Assembly: GCA_035310125.1 (NCBI GenBank)
Contig: DATGEP010000027.1
Coordinates: 1-14,529 of the forward strand
Source: DATGEP01 sp035310125
Lineage (GTDB): Bacteria; Chloroflexota; Ktedonobacteria; Ktedonobacterales; JADMIN01
Length of the DNA: 14,529 nucleotides
Direction of reading: 5' to 3'
Position 1 is the first letter of the stretch, and every line of letters begins with the position of its first letter. Below are positions 1-6,952 of the stretch, one piece after another. A program made the position numbers and the translations under genes. The notes beneath the pieces were generated by a model. The model saw only the letters and a program-made list of their open reading frames with translations, had not been told where the DNA came from and searched no databases.

Positions 1-91
1 CGTATCTCCCCGCGCTCACGCTGGCCCCAGAAATGAGATAGCGTGCGCGTGTTGGCATCCACGCGACATAGCTGAAAACGCGGTGTAACGC

Positions 92-120
92 TTGCCCGCC
101 TCACTCGTTATATCTATCAA
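92..120 (+). promoter_or_regulatory. Candidate promoter of the secreted ten-cysteine protein
   Basis: TTGCCC at 92-97 and TATCAA at 115-120 are separated by 17 bases, and each matches four of six positions of the housekeeping sigma consensus. Transcription would start near 127 and give a leader of about 100 bases. A small hairpin (GGGGA/TCCCC, 193-206) lies in that leader just before the ribosome binding site. Nothing else was recognised in bases 1-91. Confidence 0.35.
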
Positions 121-229
121 TGCGTGGCGGCTTCTCCACACTTCCCTGGATGATGTAGAAGCCTCGCACGTCCTCGTGAGTAGATCCACAGAGGGGAAAG
201 CTCCCCCAAAGAAAGGAGCCTCAGCTCGC

Positions 230-1414
230 ATGCGCATCCTCTTCAAGCGCCGCGTCCTCCTCGTTGGTTCCCTCGTCGCGGCCATCGGTGCCGTTGCTGG
301 CCTCGCCTTCGCGCACGCCCCGGCAGCCAGCGTCCGTGCCGCCGCCCCCGCCACCGACCAGGGGCAATCTCTGTGTATTGCCCACCATCCCCAGGACTAC
401 GTCTGGTATACCCATAGCTGCACCGGCCATGATGAGCCTGAGCTCGATCCCGTTTCTAATCTACCCGGCTCCGCGAAGGATATCACCTGGACAGTCGTGC
501 TCCCAGCCAATGGCGCGATCAACGTGGATGCGGTCGGGCCGACATTCTGGATTGGCGGCACCGTCACTGACCCCAACAGCCTCTTCGGCCAGGCCTTCCT
601 TGAGCTCCAGTTCTACCCCAACAGCCTCGTCAACAACTGCACGTCCGGTGGTGGCTATAACGTCTCCTTCGCGCCGAACACCTACACCGCCTGCTCGCCA
701 GTTTGGGAGGTCTCGAAGCACGGCAACTCAGAGTCCGCCGCGTTCAATGCCATGCTCACCGACACCGCCACCGGCGGGCCGCTGGTAATGCATGCCGGCG
801 ATACCATCACCGATCACCAGTACGTCACCGCCGCTGCCGACGGTATGCACATCACCGTCACGGACCTCACCACCAACCACGCTGGCACCATCATCCTCAA
901 CAGCCAGATAGACGGCCCGCTGATGCCCGCCTACGATACGCAGCAGATCGGCAATGACCTCAAGTGGGGGCTCGTCTACGACACTCCCAATAGCCTTGTC
1001 TGGGAGATCGGCCACACCGGCAACTCCACCACTCCGGCTGGGCAATTCTGCCTCCCCGGTAGCGCCACCAAGCCGCCGTGCTACTCCTACGATGTGCCTT
1101 CGTGGCTCAAGTTCTCTCCGCTTCAGGTCACAAGCGTCACCTTCGGGAACGGCAGCGGCCCCTCCGCCTGGGCGGCCGTGAGCGACTTTGGCGGCAAAGC
1201 TGAAGTGAACCAGTACTGCGGCGCCGCCAACTATGGCACGCCCTTCTGCTGGTATCCCTGGTACACGCTCAACAAAGCTGGCTATTACACCTACGGCGGC
1301 GACTATCCCGGCACCGCCAAAGACTTCGGCCAGGCCGACCAGTTCCAGCAAACGACGCAGTGTCCCAGCCCGTTTGGCCCCAACACGGACTACTGCGACA
1401 CCATCCTCAAGTAG
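230..1414 (+). CDS. Secreted cysteine-rich protein of unknown function
   Basis: A 394-residue exported protein that I do not recognise. The ATG at 230 is chosen because AAGGAG (213-218) lies 11 bases upstream and because a signal peptide begins right there: basic start MRILFKRR, hydrophobic stretch about 9-28, likely cleavage around residues 30-38. The open frame extends back to 92, but that extension would bury the signal peptide. The mature part is rich in Gly, Thr, Tyr, Trp and Asn, as in extracellular beta-sandwich proteins. It has exactly ten cysteines (49, 64, 137, 155, 274, 284, 330, 340, 378, 389), falling into five sequence-adjacent pairs 10-18 residues apart, which suggests five local disulfides. 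No protease or glycosidase motif was seen. The gene is monocistronic: it has a promoter upstream and a strong hairpin 20 bases after the stop. A lectin-like or surface-coat role is possible but is only a guess. Confidence 0.85.
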   Translation: MRILFKRRVLLVGSLVAAIGAVAGLAFAHAPAASVRAAAPATDQGQSLCIAHHPQDYVWYTHSCTGHDEPELDPVSNLPGSAKDITWTVVLPANGAINVDAVGPTFWIGGTVTDPNSLFGQAFLELQFYPNSLVNNCTSGGGYNVSFAPNTYTACSPVWEVSKHGNSESAAFNAMLTDTATGGPLVMHAGDTITDHQYVTAAADGMHITVTDLTTNHAGTIILNSQIDGPLMPAYDTQQIGNDLKWGLVYDTPNSLVWEIGHTGNSTTPAGQFCLPGSATKPPCYSYDVPSWLKFSPLQVTSVTFGNGSGPSAWAAVSDFGGKAEVNQYCGAANYGTPFCWYPWYTLNKAGYYTYGGDYPGTAKDFGQADQFQQTTQCPSPFGPNTDYCDTILK

Positions 1415-1433
1415 CCAGAGAGGAGTGTCATGG

Positions 1434-1460
1434 AGGGGCGTCCACCTGGACGCCCCTATT
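1434..1460 (+). terminator. Hairpin terminator after the secreted protein gene
   Basis: A perfect 10-bp stem, AGGGGCGTCC (1434-1443) with GGACGCCCCT (1448-1457), closes an ACCT tetraloop 20 bases after the stop codon. Only a short AT-rich tail (ATTTA) follows rather than a full T tract. Intrinsic termination is likely but perhaps not absolute. Confidence 0.7.
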
Positions 1461-1522
1461 TACTGGCCAGGCGGTTGCGGGTGCGTAAAATGGGGCGGTC
1501 CGTTCTCGCCGCTCCCCACTCA

Positions 1523-1531
1523 TGCTACACT
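1523..1531 (+). promoter_or_regulatory. Candidate extended -10 promoter for the membrane protein/NRAMP pair
   Basis: TGC followed by TACACT (1526-1531) forms an extended -10 element. The hexamer 17 bases upstream (TTCTCG, 1503-1508) is a poor -35, as is common with extended -10 promoters. Transcription would begin near 1538, about 55 bases before the ATG at 1593. The same TGCTACACT string is used in the promoter at 12552-12560, which supports the reading. Confidence 0.4.
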
Positions 1532-1592
1532 ATGCGGCGTGTGCTACTCACATCTGGCGTACGCGACATCTTAGGAGAGGAGGCGGGTGTCC

Positions 1593-2102
1593 ATGAGCGA
1601 AGCGCGACCGCGCTCGGCCACGCATGGCGCGCCATCGCGAGACGGCGCACAGCGGCGAGCTATTCTCGTCTGCCTCACTGTCTTCCTCGCCGCCATCGCG
1701 CTCACCTACGGTTGGAATGCCCTGACCCGCTCCTCTGGTACCCTGACCACGCCCTCATTCGTCGTGCGGGCCGCGCTCTCCGCCGTTCTCATCTTCTTCG
1801 GCGCCTTTGTTCTCACCGGCCTCTGGTTTGCCAGACCCGCCAGCGCCCCATCCGCTGAGGCGGCGCCAGCGAGCCAGGCGCCAGCGATGAGCCACGAAGA
1901 CCTGCAAGACGGTGAAAATACCCTGCCGCCTCATATTCCCGTGCGTGCCGCCGATCTGCCGCGCATCCTCTTCGACACCAACGAGTTTCCCGCCATCACC
2001 CCTTCCAAAAAGCGGACAGGTGGCCCGCCGATAAAAGCGCTCCGGCCGCCGGTGGCGTGGCCGCAACATCCTGAGTCACAACTTCCTGAGTCGCAAGAAT
2101 GA
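1593..2102 (+). CDS. Two-helix membrane protein of unknown function
   Basis: A 169-residue protein with no family I recognise. ATG 1593 is preferred over GTG 1587 because AGGAGG (1578-1583) ends 9 bases before it. The N-terminus (1-21) is polar and basic. Two hydrophobic segments follow (about 23-42 and 56-80), joined by a short Ser/Thr-rich loop. The tail of about 90 residues is rich in Pro and Ala, of low complexity and probably cytoplasmic or disordered, and ends in a repeated PESQLPESQE. The frame ends 67 bases before the NRAMP-like transporter, with no terminator between, so the two are probably co-transcribed. A role as an accessory to that transporter is inferred from position only. 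Confidence 0.7.
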   Translation: MSEARPRSATHGAPSRDGAQRRAILVCLTVFLAAIALTYGWNALTRSSGTLTTPSFVVRAALSAVLIFFGAFVLTGLWFARPASAPSAEAAPASQAPAMSHEDLQDGENTLPPHIPVRAADLPRILFDTNEFPAITPSKKRTGGPPIKALRPPVAWPQHPESQLPESQE

Positions 2103-2169
2103 GCCGCTTCCAGTGTCCCCCTTTTCTCGGCGAAAGCCTGGAGGAGACCAAGAACTCTGAGGATGTGTC

Positions 2170-3525
2170 ATGGCTGCCAATTCATCTCCTACCGGCGCTC
2201 CCGCCCGCCGCTCCCGCTTCCCCCATCCCCATCGCGGGCGACCCGAGCCGCTCCGCAATGCCGGACGATTCTTGCGCGTCCTCGGCCCTGGACTCATCAC
2301 CGGCGCGGCGGACGACGATCCCTCCGGCATCGGCACCTATTCCCAGGTTGGCGCTACCTACGGAGCCGGCATGCTCTGGCTCGCGCTCTACATGCTCCCA
2401 CTCATGATCTCCGTCCAGGAGATGTGCGGGCGTATCGGTCTTGTCACGGGGCAGGGTATCGCGGGCGTCGTGCGCCGGTGCTACAGCCGCAAGATCCTCT
2501 ATAGCGCGGTTGCCTTGTTGCTCCTCGCCAATACGATCAATGTCGGCGCGGATCTGGGCGCTATGGCCGTCTCCACCCAGCTACTGCTTCCAGGCGTTCC
2601 AAACGCCGTGCTGCTCGTCGTCTTCGCATTGGGCATCCTCGCCCTCGAAATCTTCGTCTCATACCGTCAGTATGCCCGCGTGCTCAAGTTCCTGGCGCTG
2701 TCTCTGCTGGCATACATCATCACTGGCCTCATCATTCATCCCGATTGGCGCCAGCTTCTCGTCCGCACCATCGTACCCAACATTCAGTTCTCGCCCGTGT
2801 TTCTGGCCCTCGTCGTGGGCATGCTCGGCACCACCATCAGCCCGTATCTCTTCTTCTGGCAGGCGTCCGAGGAAGTCGAAGAATCCGAGCTACACGGGCG
2901 CCTACACACGGGATCTGACCAAAACCGCCAGCGGCTCGCCCTCCTCAAGCAGCTCCGCTCGCTTCGTTTCGATACGGTGCTTGGCATGGTCGCCTCCGAG
3001 GTGACCACCTGGTTCATCATCATCACCACCAGCAGCGTCCTCAACGCCCACGGCATCACCAACATCCAGACTGCCGATCAGGCCGCCCGCGCGCTCCGCC
3101 CCCTTGCCGGCCCCTTTGCCGAAGCGGTCTTCGCGCTGGGCATCGTCGGCACGGGGCTGCTCGCCGTGCCCGTCCTCGCCGGCTCTGCCGCCTACGGCAT
3201 CGCTGAATCCTTCGGCTGGCGTAAAGGGCTTGCGAAAACAGTCAATCATGCCCGTGGCTTCTATCTCGTCATTGGCGTAGCCACGCTCGTCGGGCTTGCC
3301 ATCAACTTCCTTGGCGTTGACCCCATCGCCGCCCTCGTCTACACTGCCGTCATCAACGGCATCGTCGCGGTGCCGCTGCTCGTCCTCATCCTGCGCGTCG
3401 CCAACAACCGCTCCATTATGGGTGAGTACACCAACGGCCGCCTCTCGAACACAGTCGGTATCGTCACCACCGCTCTCATGGGTGTCGCCGCCCTCGTCAC
3501 CGTCGTCTCCCTCTTCTGGCACTAA
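2170..3525 (+). CDS. NRAMP-superfamily divalent metal transporter, non-canonical
   Basis: A 451-residue polytopic inner-membrane protein with about 11 hydrophobic segments, the normal size and topology for NRAMP (SLC11), which imports divalent cations with protons. The start is set by GAGGA (2159-2163), six bases before ATG 2170. The first helix has the family pattern GPGLITGAADDDPSGIGTYSQ, with DPSG (50-53) where classical members have DPGN. The helix-6 motif is TTISPY (221-226), where classical members have a metal-binding Met followed by Pro-His-Asn. The helix-1 Asp is kept, but the Asn, Met and His are replaced by Gly, Ser and Tyr. Loss of the methionine usually means weaker preference for Mn/Fe over Mg/Ca. 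A charged cytoplasmic loop lies at about 232-265. The family call is firm; the substrate is uncertain, with Mg2+ or Mn2+ most plausible. Confidence 0.9.
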   Translation: MAANSSPTGAPARRSRFPHPHRGRPEPLRNAGRFLRVLGPGLITGAADDDPSGIGTYSQVGATYGAGMLWLALYMLPLMISVQEMCGRIGLVTGQGIAGVVRRCYSRKILYSAVALLLLANTINVGADLGAMAVSTQLLLPGVPNAVLLVVFALGILALEIFVSYRQYARVLKFLALSLLAYIITGLIIHPDWRQLLVRTIVPNIQFSPVFLALVVGMLGTTISPYLFFWQASEEVEESELHGRLHTGSDQNRQRLALLKQLRSLRFDTVLGMVASEVTTWFIIITTSSVLNAHGITNIQTADQAARALRPLAGPFAEAVFALGIVGTGLLAVPVLAGSAAYGIAESFGWRKGLAKTVNHARGFYLVIGVATLVGLAINFLGVDPIAALVYTAVINGIVAVPLLVLILRVANNRSIMGEYTNGRLSNTVGIVTTALMGVAALVTVVSLFWH

Positions 3526-3578
3526 CAAACTATCGCAAGATGACCACCCATGCAGTGCAAAGGCGAGCGACTCTGGGA

Positions 3579-3631
3579 AGCGGAAGCTTCCGCTCTCTTA
3601 GAGGAAGCGAGAAGCGAATGCGTGGCTTCTC
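3579..3631 (+). terminator. Two weak hairpins downstream of the NRAMP-like gene
   Basis: A 16-base perfect palindrome, AGCGGAAGCTTCCGCT (3579-3594), is followed by a 7-bp stem GAGAAGC/GCTTCTC (3609-3615 with 3625-3631). They lie 54-106 bases after the transporter stop. A run of pyrimidines (CCTCCTTTCTCCT) follows after a short gap. They may form a transcription end signal, but the T tract is weak. Confidence 0.35.
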
Positions 3632-3664
3632 CTGAGCGCCTCCTTTCTCCTGTACGCGGACCAA

Positions 3665-3754
3665 TTTTGTCCGTTTTGTCTAGGTAGAATGAGAAGAAGG
3701 AACGGGCGAGTGCCTTTGACAGACACGTGGCCTATGCGACAGACCACACGTGTG
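3665..3754 (+). promoter_or_regulatory. Repeat-rich control region of the dienelactone hydrolase gene
   Basis: TTTTGTC occurs twice nine bases apart (3665-3671 and 3674-3680). It lies just upstream of a good -10 hexamer, TAGAAT (3685-3690), which has no convincing -35. Further down, CACGTG occurs at 3724-3729 and again inside a 10-base palindrome CACACGTGTG (3745-3754). The two CACGTG centres are 23 bases apart, about two helical turns. TTGACA at 3716-3721 has no matching -10 at normal spacing. The arrangement suggests a regulated promoter with tandem protein sites, but no binding protein can be named. Confidence 0.3.
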
Positions 3755-3776
3755 ATCGGGAAGAATGGAGGACCGT

Positions 3777-4481
3777 ATGAAGGGACATATGATCGAGTTC
3801 GACACCGAGGGATCGCCCGCGACTGGCTATCTCGCGACGCCGGACGCCGCGGGCGCGGGGGGGCCTGGGGTCGTCGTGCTGCATACGTGGTGGGGGCTGA
3901 CGGAGCCGTTTCGGCAGGCCTGCGACCGGCTGGCGGAGGCGGGCTTCGTGGCGCTCGCCCCCGACCTCTACGGCGGCAAGACAGCCACCACCGTCGCGGA
4001 GGCGGAGGCGTTGGGCGCGGCGCTGGATCAACAGGAAGAACGGTGGCGCGGCGACATCACGGGCGCGCTGCGGTTCTTGCGCCAACACGGCGCTACCAGC
4101 CCGGCAGACGGTCGCGGCGCGTTCGGCTTTGTCGCGTTCTCGCTGGGCGGCGCCTACGCGCTCGATATGTCCGTCCATCTGGCCGATGAGATCGCCGCCG
4201 TCGTGACCTTTTATGCCACGTATCCTGGTCTGGACTATCACGGCGCGCAGGCGGCCTACCTTTGCCACTTCGCTGAGAATGACCCCTACGAATCGGCGGA
4301 GGCGGTTGCGCGGATGGAGCAGGCGCTCCAGGCCGCGGGCAGGCCGGCTACCTTCTACACGTATCCAGGGACCACGCACTGGTTCTTCGAGGCAGATCGC
4401 CCGGATGCCTTCGATGCCGCCGCCGCTACCCTGGCGTGGGAGCGCACCGTCGCCTTCCTGAACGCCGAGCTGCGACGGTAA
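3777..4481 (+). CDS. Dienelactone hydrolase-family alpha/beta hydrolase (Ser nucleophile)
   Basis: A 234-residue cytoplasmic alpha/beta hydrolase, close to the usual 230-240 of the family. ATG 3777 gives MKGHMIEF, the typical family start. GGAGG (3767-3771) lies five bases upstream; ATG 3765 is in frame but lies on top of that site. The triad is readable: nucleophile elbow AFSLGG with Ser122, Asp169 in AENDPY, and His201 in GTTHWF. Classical dienelactone hydrolases use Cys in the GFCxGG elbow, so this is a Ser variant. The glutamate near residue 36 that tunes the cysteine is also absent; the local sequence is HTWWG. Family members cleave lactones or other small esters, as in chlorocatechol breakdown, but no catechol genes are nearby, so the substrate is open. 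The gene is followed after 29 bases by the DinB-like gene, probably as one operon. Confidence 0.88.
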   Translation: MKGHMIEFDTEGSPATGYLATPDAAGAGGPGVVVLHTWWGLTEPFRQACDRLAEAGFVALAPDLYGGKTATTVAEAEALGAALDQQEERWRGDITGALRFLRQHGATSPADGRGAFGFVAFSLGGAYALDMSVHLADEIAAVVTFYATYPGLDYHGAQAAYLCHFAENDPYESAEAVARMEQALQAAGRPATFYTYPGTTHWFFEADRPDAFDAAAATLAWERTVAFLNAELRR

Positions 4482-4510
4482 TATCACCTGTGGAGGAGCG
4501 CATAATACCT

Positions 4511-5065
4511 ATGGACAGCTTGTGGCGCACCATGTTGTGGAAGCAGTTCGGCGCGGCCATTGATATGCTCGACAACGCCGTGATGGCCTGCCCCGCTGCC
4601 CTCTGGCGTCAGCCCGTCTGGCATGACCCGTCCGTCCCGTCGCAGCGCGCGGAGTTCTGGTATGTCGCCTACCATGCGCTGTTCTGGCTTGACCTGTACC
4701 TCTTCGGGTCTGAGGAGGGATTCGCTCCTCATGTGCCCTTTACCCTGGTAGAGCAGGACGACGCCGCTGGCCCGCTACCTCCCCAGCCCTATTCCAGAGA
4801 TGACCTGCGCGCCTATCTTGCGTCGTTGCGCCAGCAATGCCGCACCACCATCGAGACGATGACGGACGAGCGGGCGCGCCAGCCTGTCAACTTCCCCTGG
4901 ATGCGGGACGGAGAGGTCATCAGCTACGTCGAGCTCCAGCTGTATAGCATGCGCCATGTTCAGGAACATGCCGCCCAGCTGAGCCTGTTGCTCGGACAAC
5001 ACGGCGTCCAGGCCGACCAGATAGACTGGGTGGTGCGTGCGAAGGATGATCCCAGCAGCAGCTAA
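4511..5065 (+). CDS. DinB-like four-helix-bundle protein
   Basis: A 184-residue helical protein of the DinB/YfiT-like superfamily. The predicted metal site is present: His55 in the second helix (YHALFWLDLYL), and His149 and His153 in the last long helix (RHVQEHAAQL). This matches the three-His arrangement of metal-dependent members, some of which act as bacillithiol or mycothiol transferases or hydrolases. Many have no known function. ATG 4511 is used. The GGAGGAG at 4492-4498 is 12 bases or more away, so initiation may be weak, or the in-frame GTG at 4490 could be considered but overlaps the site. It follows the hydrolase by 29 bases and is probably co-transcribed. Thiol-dependent detoxification together with the hydrolase is conceivable but unproven. 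Confidence 0.8.
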   Translation: MDSLWRTMLWKQFGAAIDMLDNAVMACPAALWRQPVWHDPSVPSQRAEFWYVAYHALFWLDLYLFGSEEGFAPHVPFTLVEQDDAAGPLPPQPYSRDDLRAYLASLRQQCRTTIETMTDERARQPVNFPWMRDGEVISYVELQLYSMRHVQEHAAQLSLLLGQHGVQADQIDWVVRAKDDPSSS

Positions 5066-5067
5066 GC

Positions 5068-5156
5068 GCGGGTAGAGTGGAGACTCAAACCCGCATCACC
5101 CCTCCCCGATAGGGGAGGGGCCGCATGCCAGACATCCCTTGCCTGTGGCAAGGGAT
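5068..5156. repeat. Cluster of three consecutive hairpins (REP-like)
   Basis: Hairpin 1 pairs GCGGGT (5068-5073) with ACCCGC (5089-5094) and has an inner GAGT/ACTC stem. Hairpin 2 pairs CCCCTCCCC (5099-5107) with GGGGAGGGG (5112-5120) around GATA. Hairpin 3 pairs ATCCCTTGCC (5134-5143) with GGCAAGGGAT (5147-5156) around TGT. The cluster starts three bases after the DinB-like stop. It could end transcription, protect the 3' end, or be a dispersed extragenic repeat. The rest of the spacer, up to the promoter at 5295, shows no gene. Confidence 0.7.
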
Positions 5157-5294
5157 CGCCTCTGCCAGGATGCGTCGCGGCATTCACACTGCGAAGCTGC
5201 CCAACGACTCGTTCGCAACCTGAGCCCCGGCGGAGTGTCAGGATAGATCGCCACCGTTCACAGCGACGGGCGCTGTTCCAGTTCCCCATTCGTC

Positions 5295-5323
5295 TGGACA
5301 CTTCCCCCACCGGCTGCTACGAT
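5295..5323 (+). promoter_or_regulatory. Promoter of the M20 dipeptidase gene
   Basis: TGGACA (5295-5300) and TACGAT (5318-5323) are separated by exactly 17 bases, five of six and four of six matches to the sigma-70-type consensus. Transcription would start near 5331, giving a leader of about 76 bases. TCGTCTGGAC occurs at 5290-5299, over the -35, and again at 5331-5340, at the start site. An inverted repeat ACGATG/CATCGT (5319-5334) covers the -10. These repeats could be operator half-sites. Confidence 0.5.
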
Positions 5324-5406
5324 GAAAGCATCGTCTGGACGAAACCTGATGTTCTGCGGCGCCCTTTCCTATCTCTGGAAGGCGCGCGAAAAGAGGAAAG
5401 TACACC

Positions 5407-6882
5407 ATGCCCAGCTCGACAGATACCACCCAGGCGGCGCTTGCCTACGCCGAGGCGCACCGCGATCAATTCCTCGACGGTCTCAAAGCGTTGCTGCGTA
5501 TCCCTAGCATCAGCACGCTGCCCGAGCACAAAGACGACATCCAGCGTGCCGCGGAATACATCGCGGGCGAGCTTGAGCATCTGGGCCTTAAAAACGTCAG
5601 GGTCATCAAGACGAGCCGCCATCCGCTCGTTTACGGCGAATGGCTGGAAGCGCCAGACAGACCCACCGTGCTCATGTATGGCCACTACGATGTCCAGCCG
5701 GTAGATCCCATTGAGCTGTGGCAGAGCGACCCTTTTGAGCCAACTGTGCGCAACGACAATATCTACGCGCGCGGCGCCGTAGACGATAAAGGCCAGATGT
5801 ACGGCATCGTCAAGTCCCTCGAATCGCTCATGCGCGCCGGCAACGGCACTCTACCCGTCAACGTCCGTATGCTCGTCGAGGGTGAAGAAGAGGCCGGCGG
5901 CGAATCCATCGAGTCGTACGTCAAGAACAACCCCGAGAAGCTCGCCTGCGACGTCGCCCTCATCGCCGATACCGGCATGCCTGCGCCTGGTGTGCCCGCC
6001 CTCGTCTACGGCTTGCGCGGCATCATCTACACCGAGATCCACGCCTATGGCGCGAAGCACGATCTGCACTCCGGCGAGTACGGCGGCGTCGGCCCAAATC
6101 CCATTCATGCCCTTGCGCTCGTCCTCGCCCAGCTCAAAGGCACCGACGGCCACATCACGATCCCTGAGCTCTACGAGAAGATCGCCCCCGTCACCGCCGA
6201 AGAGCGTGCACTCTGGGAGCGCAGCCCGGTAGATGTCATCGCCATCATGAAAGAAGAGATGGGCGTGGATGTCCTCCCCGGCGAGCAGGAGTACGACCCG
6301 CGTGAGCGCCAAACGGCCCGCCCCACGCTGGAGGTTCACGGCATTCGTGGCGGTTTCGTCGGTGAGGGCGCCAAGACCGTCATCCCCGCCGAGGCGCACG
6401 CCAAGGTCAGCCTGCGTCTCCCGCCGGGGCTGCGTCCCGCTGATGTCTTGCCGCTGCTGCAAAAGCGCGTCGCGGAGCTGTGCCCGCCCGGTGTTCGCAT
6501 GGATGTCGAGCTGATCCACGGCGGCGACGCCGTGCTCGTCCCGCTGGACAATGTCTACATGCGCGCCGCTGAGCAGGCGCTTGAACAGGAGTGGGGCACT
6601 CCGCCCGTCCTCGAGCGCTCCGGCGGGTCCATCCCCATTGGTGCCCTCTTCGATAGCGTCCTGCACGTGCCAGTCATTTTCATGGGCACCGGCCTGCCCG
6701 ACGACAACCTCCACGCGCCCAACGAGAAATACCATATCCCCAACTTCTACCATCTCATTCGCCAGGCCATCCGCTTCATGGGCATTCTCGGCAGCGACCC
6801 TGCCATCCTCGCTCGCCCCGGCCAGATGACCACGAGCGGCACCACGCAGCCAACCAATGTCGCCCCGCCCACCGCCGGATAG
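5407..6882 (+). CDS. M20-family zinc dipeptidase
   Basis: A 491-residue cytoplasmic metallopeptidase of family M20 (ArgE/DapE/carnosinase type), a little longer than the usual 450-470 because of a Thr/Pro-rich tail (about 472-491). Two-zinc site residues are visible: His93 and Asp95 in GHYDVQP, bridging Asp126 in AVDDKGQ, Glu161 (general base) and Glu162 in EGEEEAGG, Asp188 in IADTG, and His443 in NEKYHIP. The lid domain (about 205-325) carries HDLHSGEYGG, whose His221 helps bind substrate across the dimer. It likely hydrolyses dipeptides or related N-acyl amino acids. ATG 5407 is chosen because GAGGA (5393-5397) lies nine bases upstream. The gene has its own promoter and an inverted repeat after it, so it is probably monocistronic. 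The exact substrate cannot be read from sequence. Confidence 0.93.
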   Translation: MPSSTDTTQAALAYAEAHRDQFLDGLKALLRIPSISTLPEHKDDIQRAAEYIAGELEHLGLKNVRVIKTSRHPLVYGEWLEAPDRPTVLMYGHYDVQPVDPIELWQSDPFEPTVRNDNIYARGAVDDKGQMYGIVKSLESLMRAGNGTLPVNVRMLVEGEEEAGGESIESYVKNNPEKLACDVALIADTGMPAPGVPALVYGLRGIIYTEIHAYGAKHDLHSGEYGGVGPNPIHALALVLAQLKGTDGHITIPELYEKIAPVTAEERALWERSPVDVIAIMKEEMGVDVLPGEQEYDPRERQTARPTLEVHGIRGGFVGEGAKTVIPAEAHAKVSLRLPPGLRPADVLPLLQKRVAELCPPGVRMDVELIHGGDAVLVPLDNVYMRAAEQALEQEWGTPPVLERSGGSIPIGALFDSVLHVPVIFMGTGLPDDNLHAPNEKYHIPNFYHLIRQAIRFMGILGSDPAILARPGQMTTSGTTQPTNVAPPTAG

Positions 6883-6910
6883 TCTGGCCTGCCACGTTTC
6901 CGCCAGGAGC

Positions 6911-6952
6911 ATCCTCCCATGTACTCTCCTTTCAGAATAGGCATGGGAGGAT
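6911..6952. terminator. Long inverted repeat downstream of the M20 gene
   Basis: ATCCTCCCATG (6911-6921) and CATGGGAGGAT (6942-6952) are perfect 11-base complements around a 20-base loop, starting 29 bases after the M20 stop. There is no T tract after it and the loop is large for a terminator. It may terminate weakly, protect the mRNA end, or be an end of a lost element, since a gene relic follows directly. Confidence 0.4.

Noticed and set aside
92..229. N-terminal extension of the secreted protein frame back to position 92
   Set aside because: It would place 46 polar residues before a clear signal peptide, overlaps the likely promoter, and has no ribosome binding site, whereas AAGGAG precedes ATG 230.
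3716..3744. TTGACA as a -35 for the hydrolase gene
   Set aside because: The hexamer 17 bases downstream (ACAGAC) is not a -10, and TATGCG is only 11 bases away.
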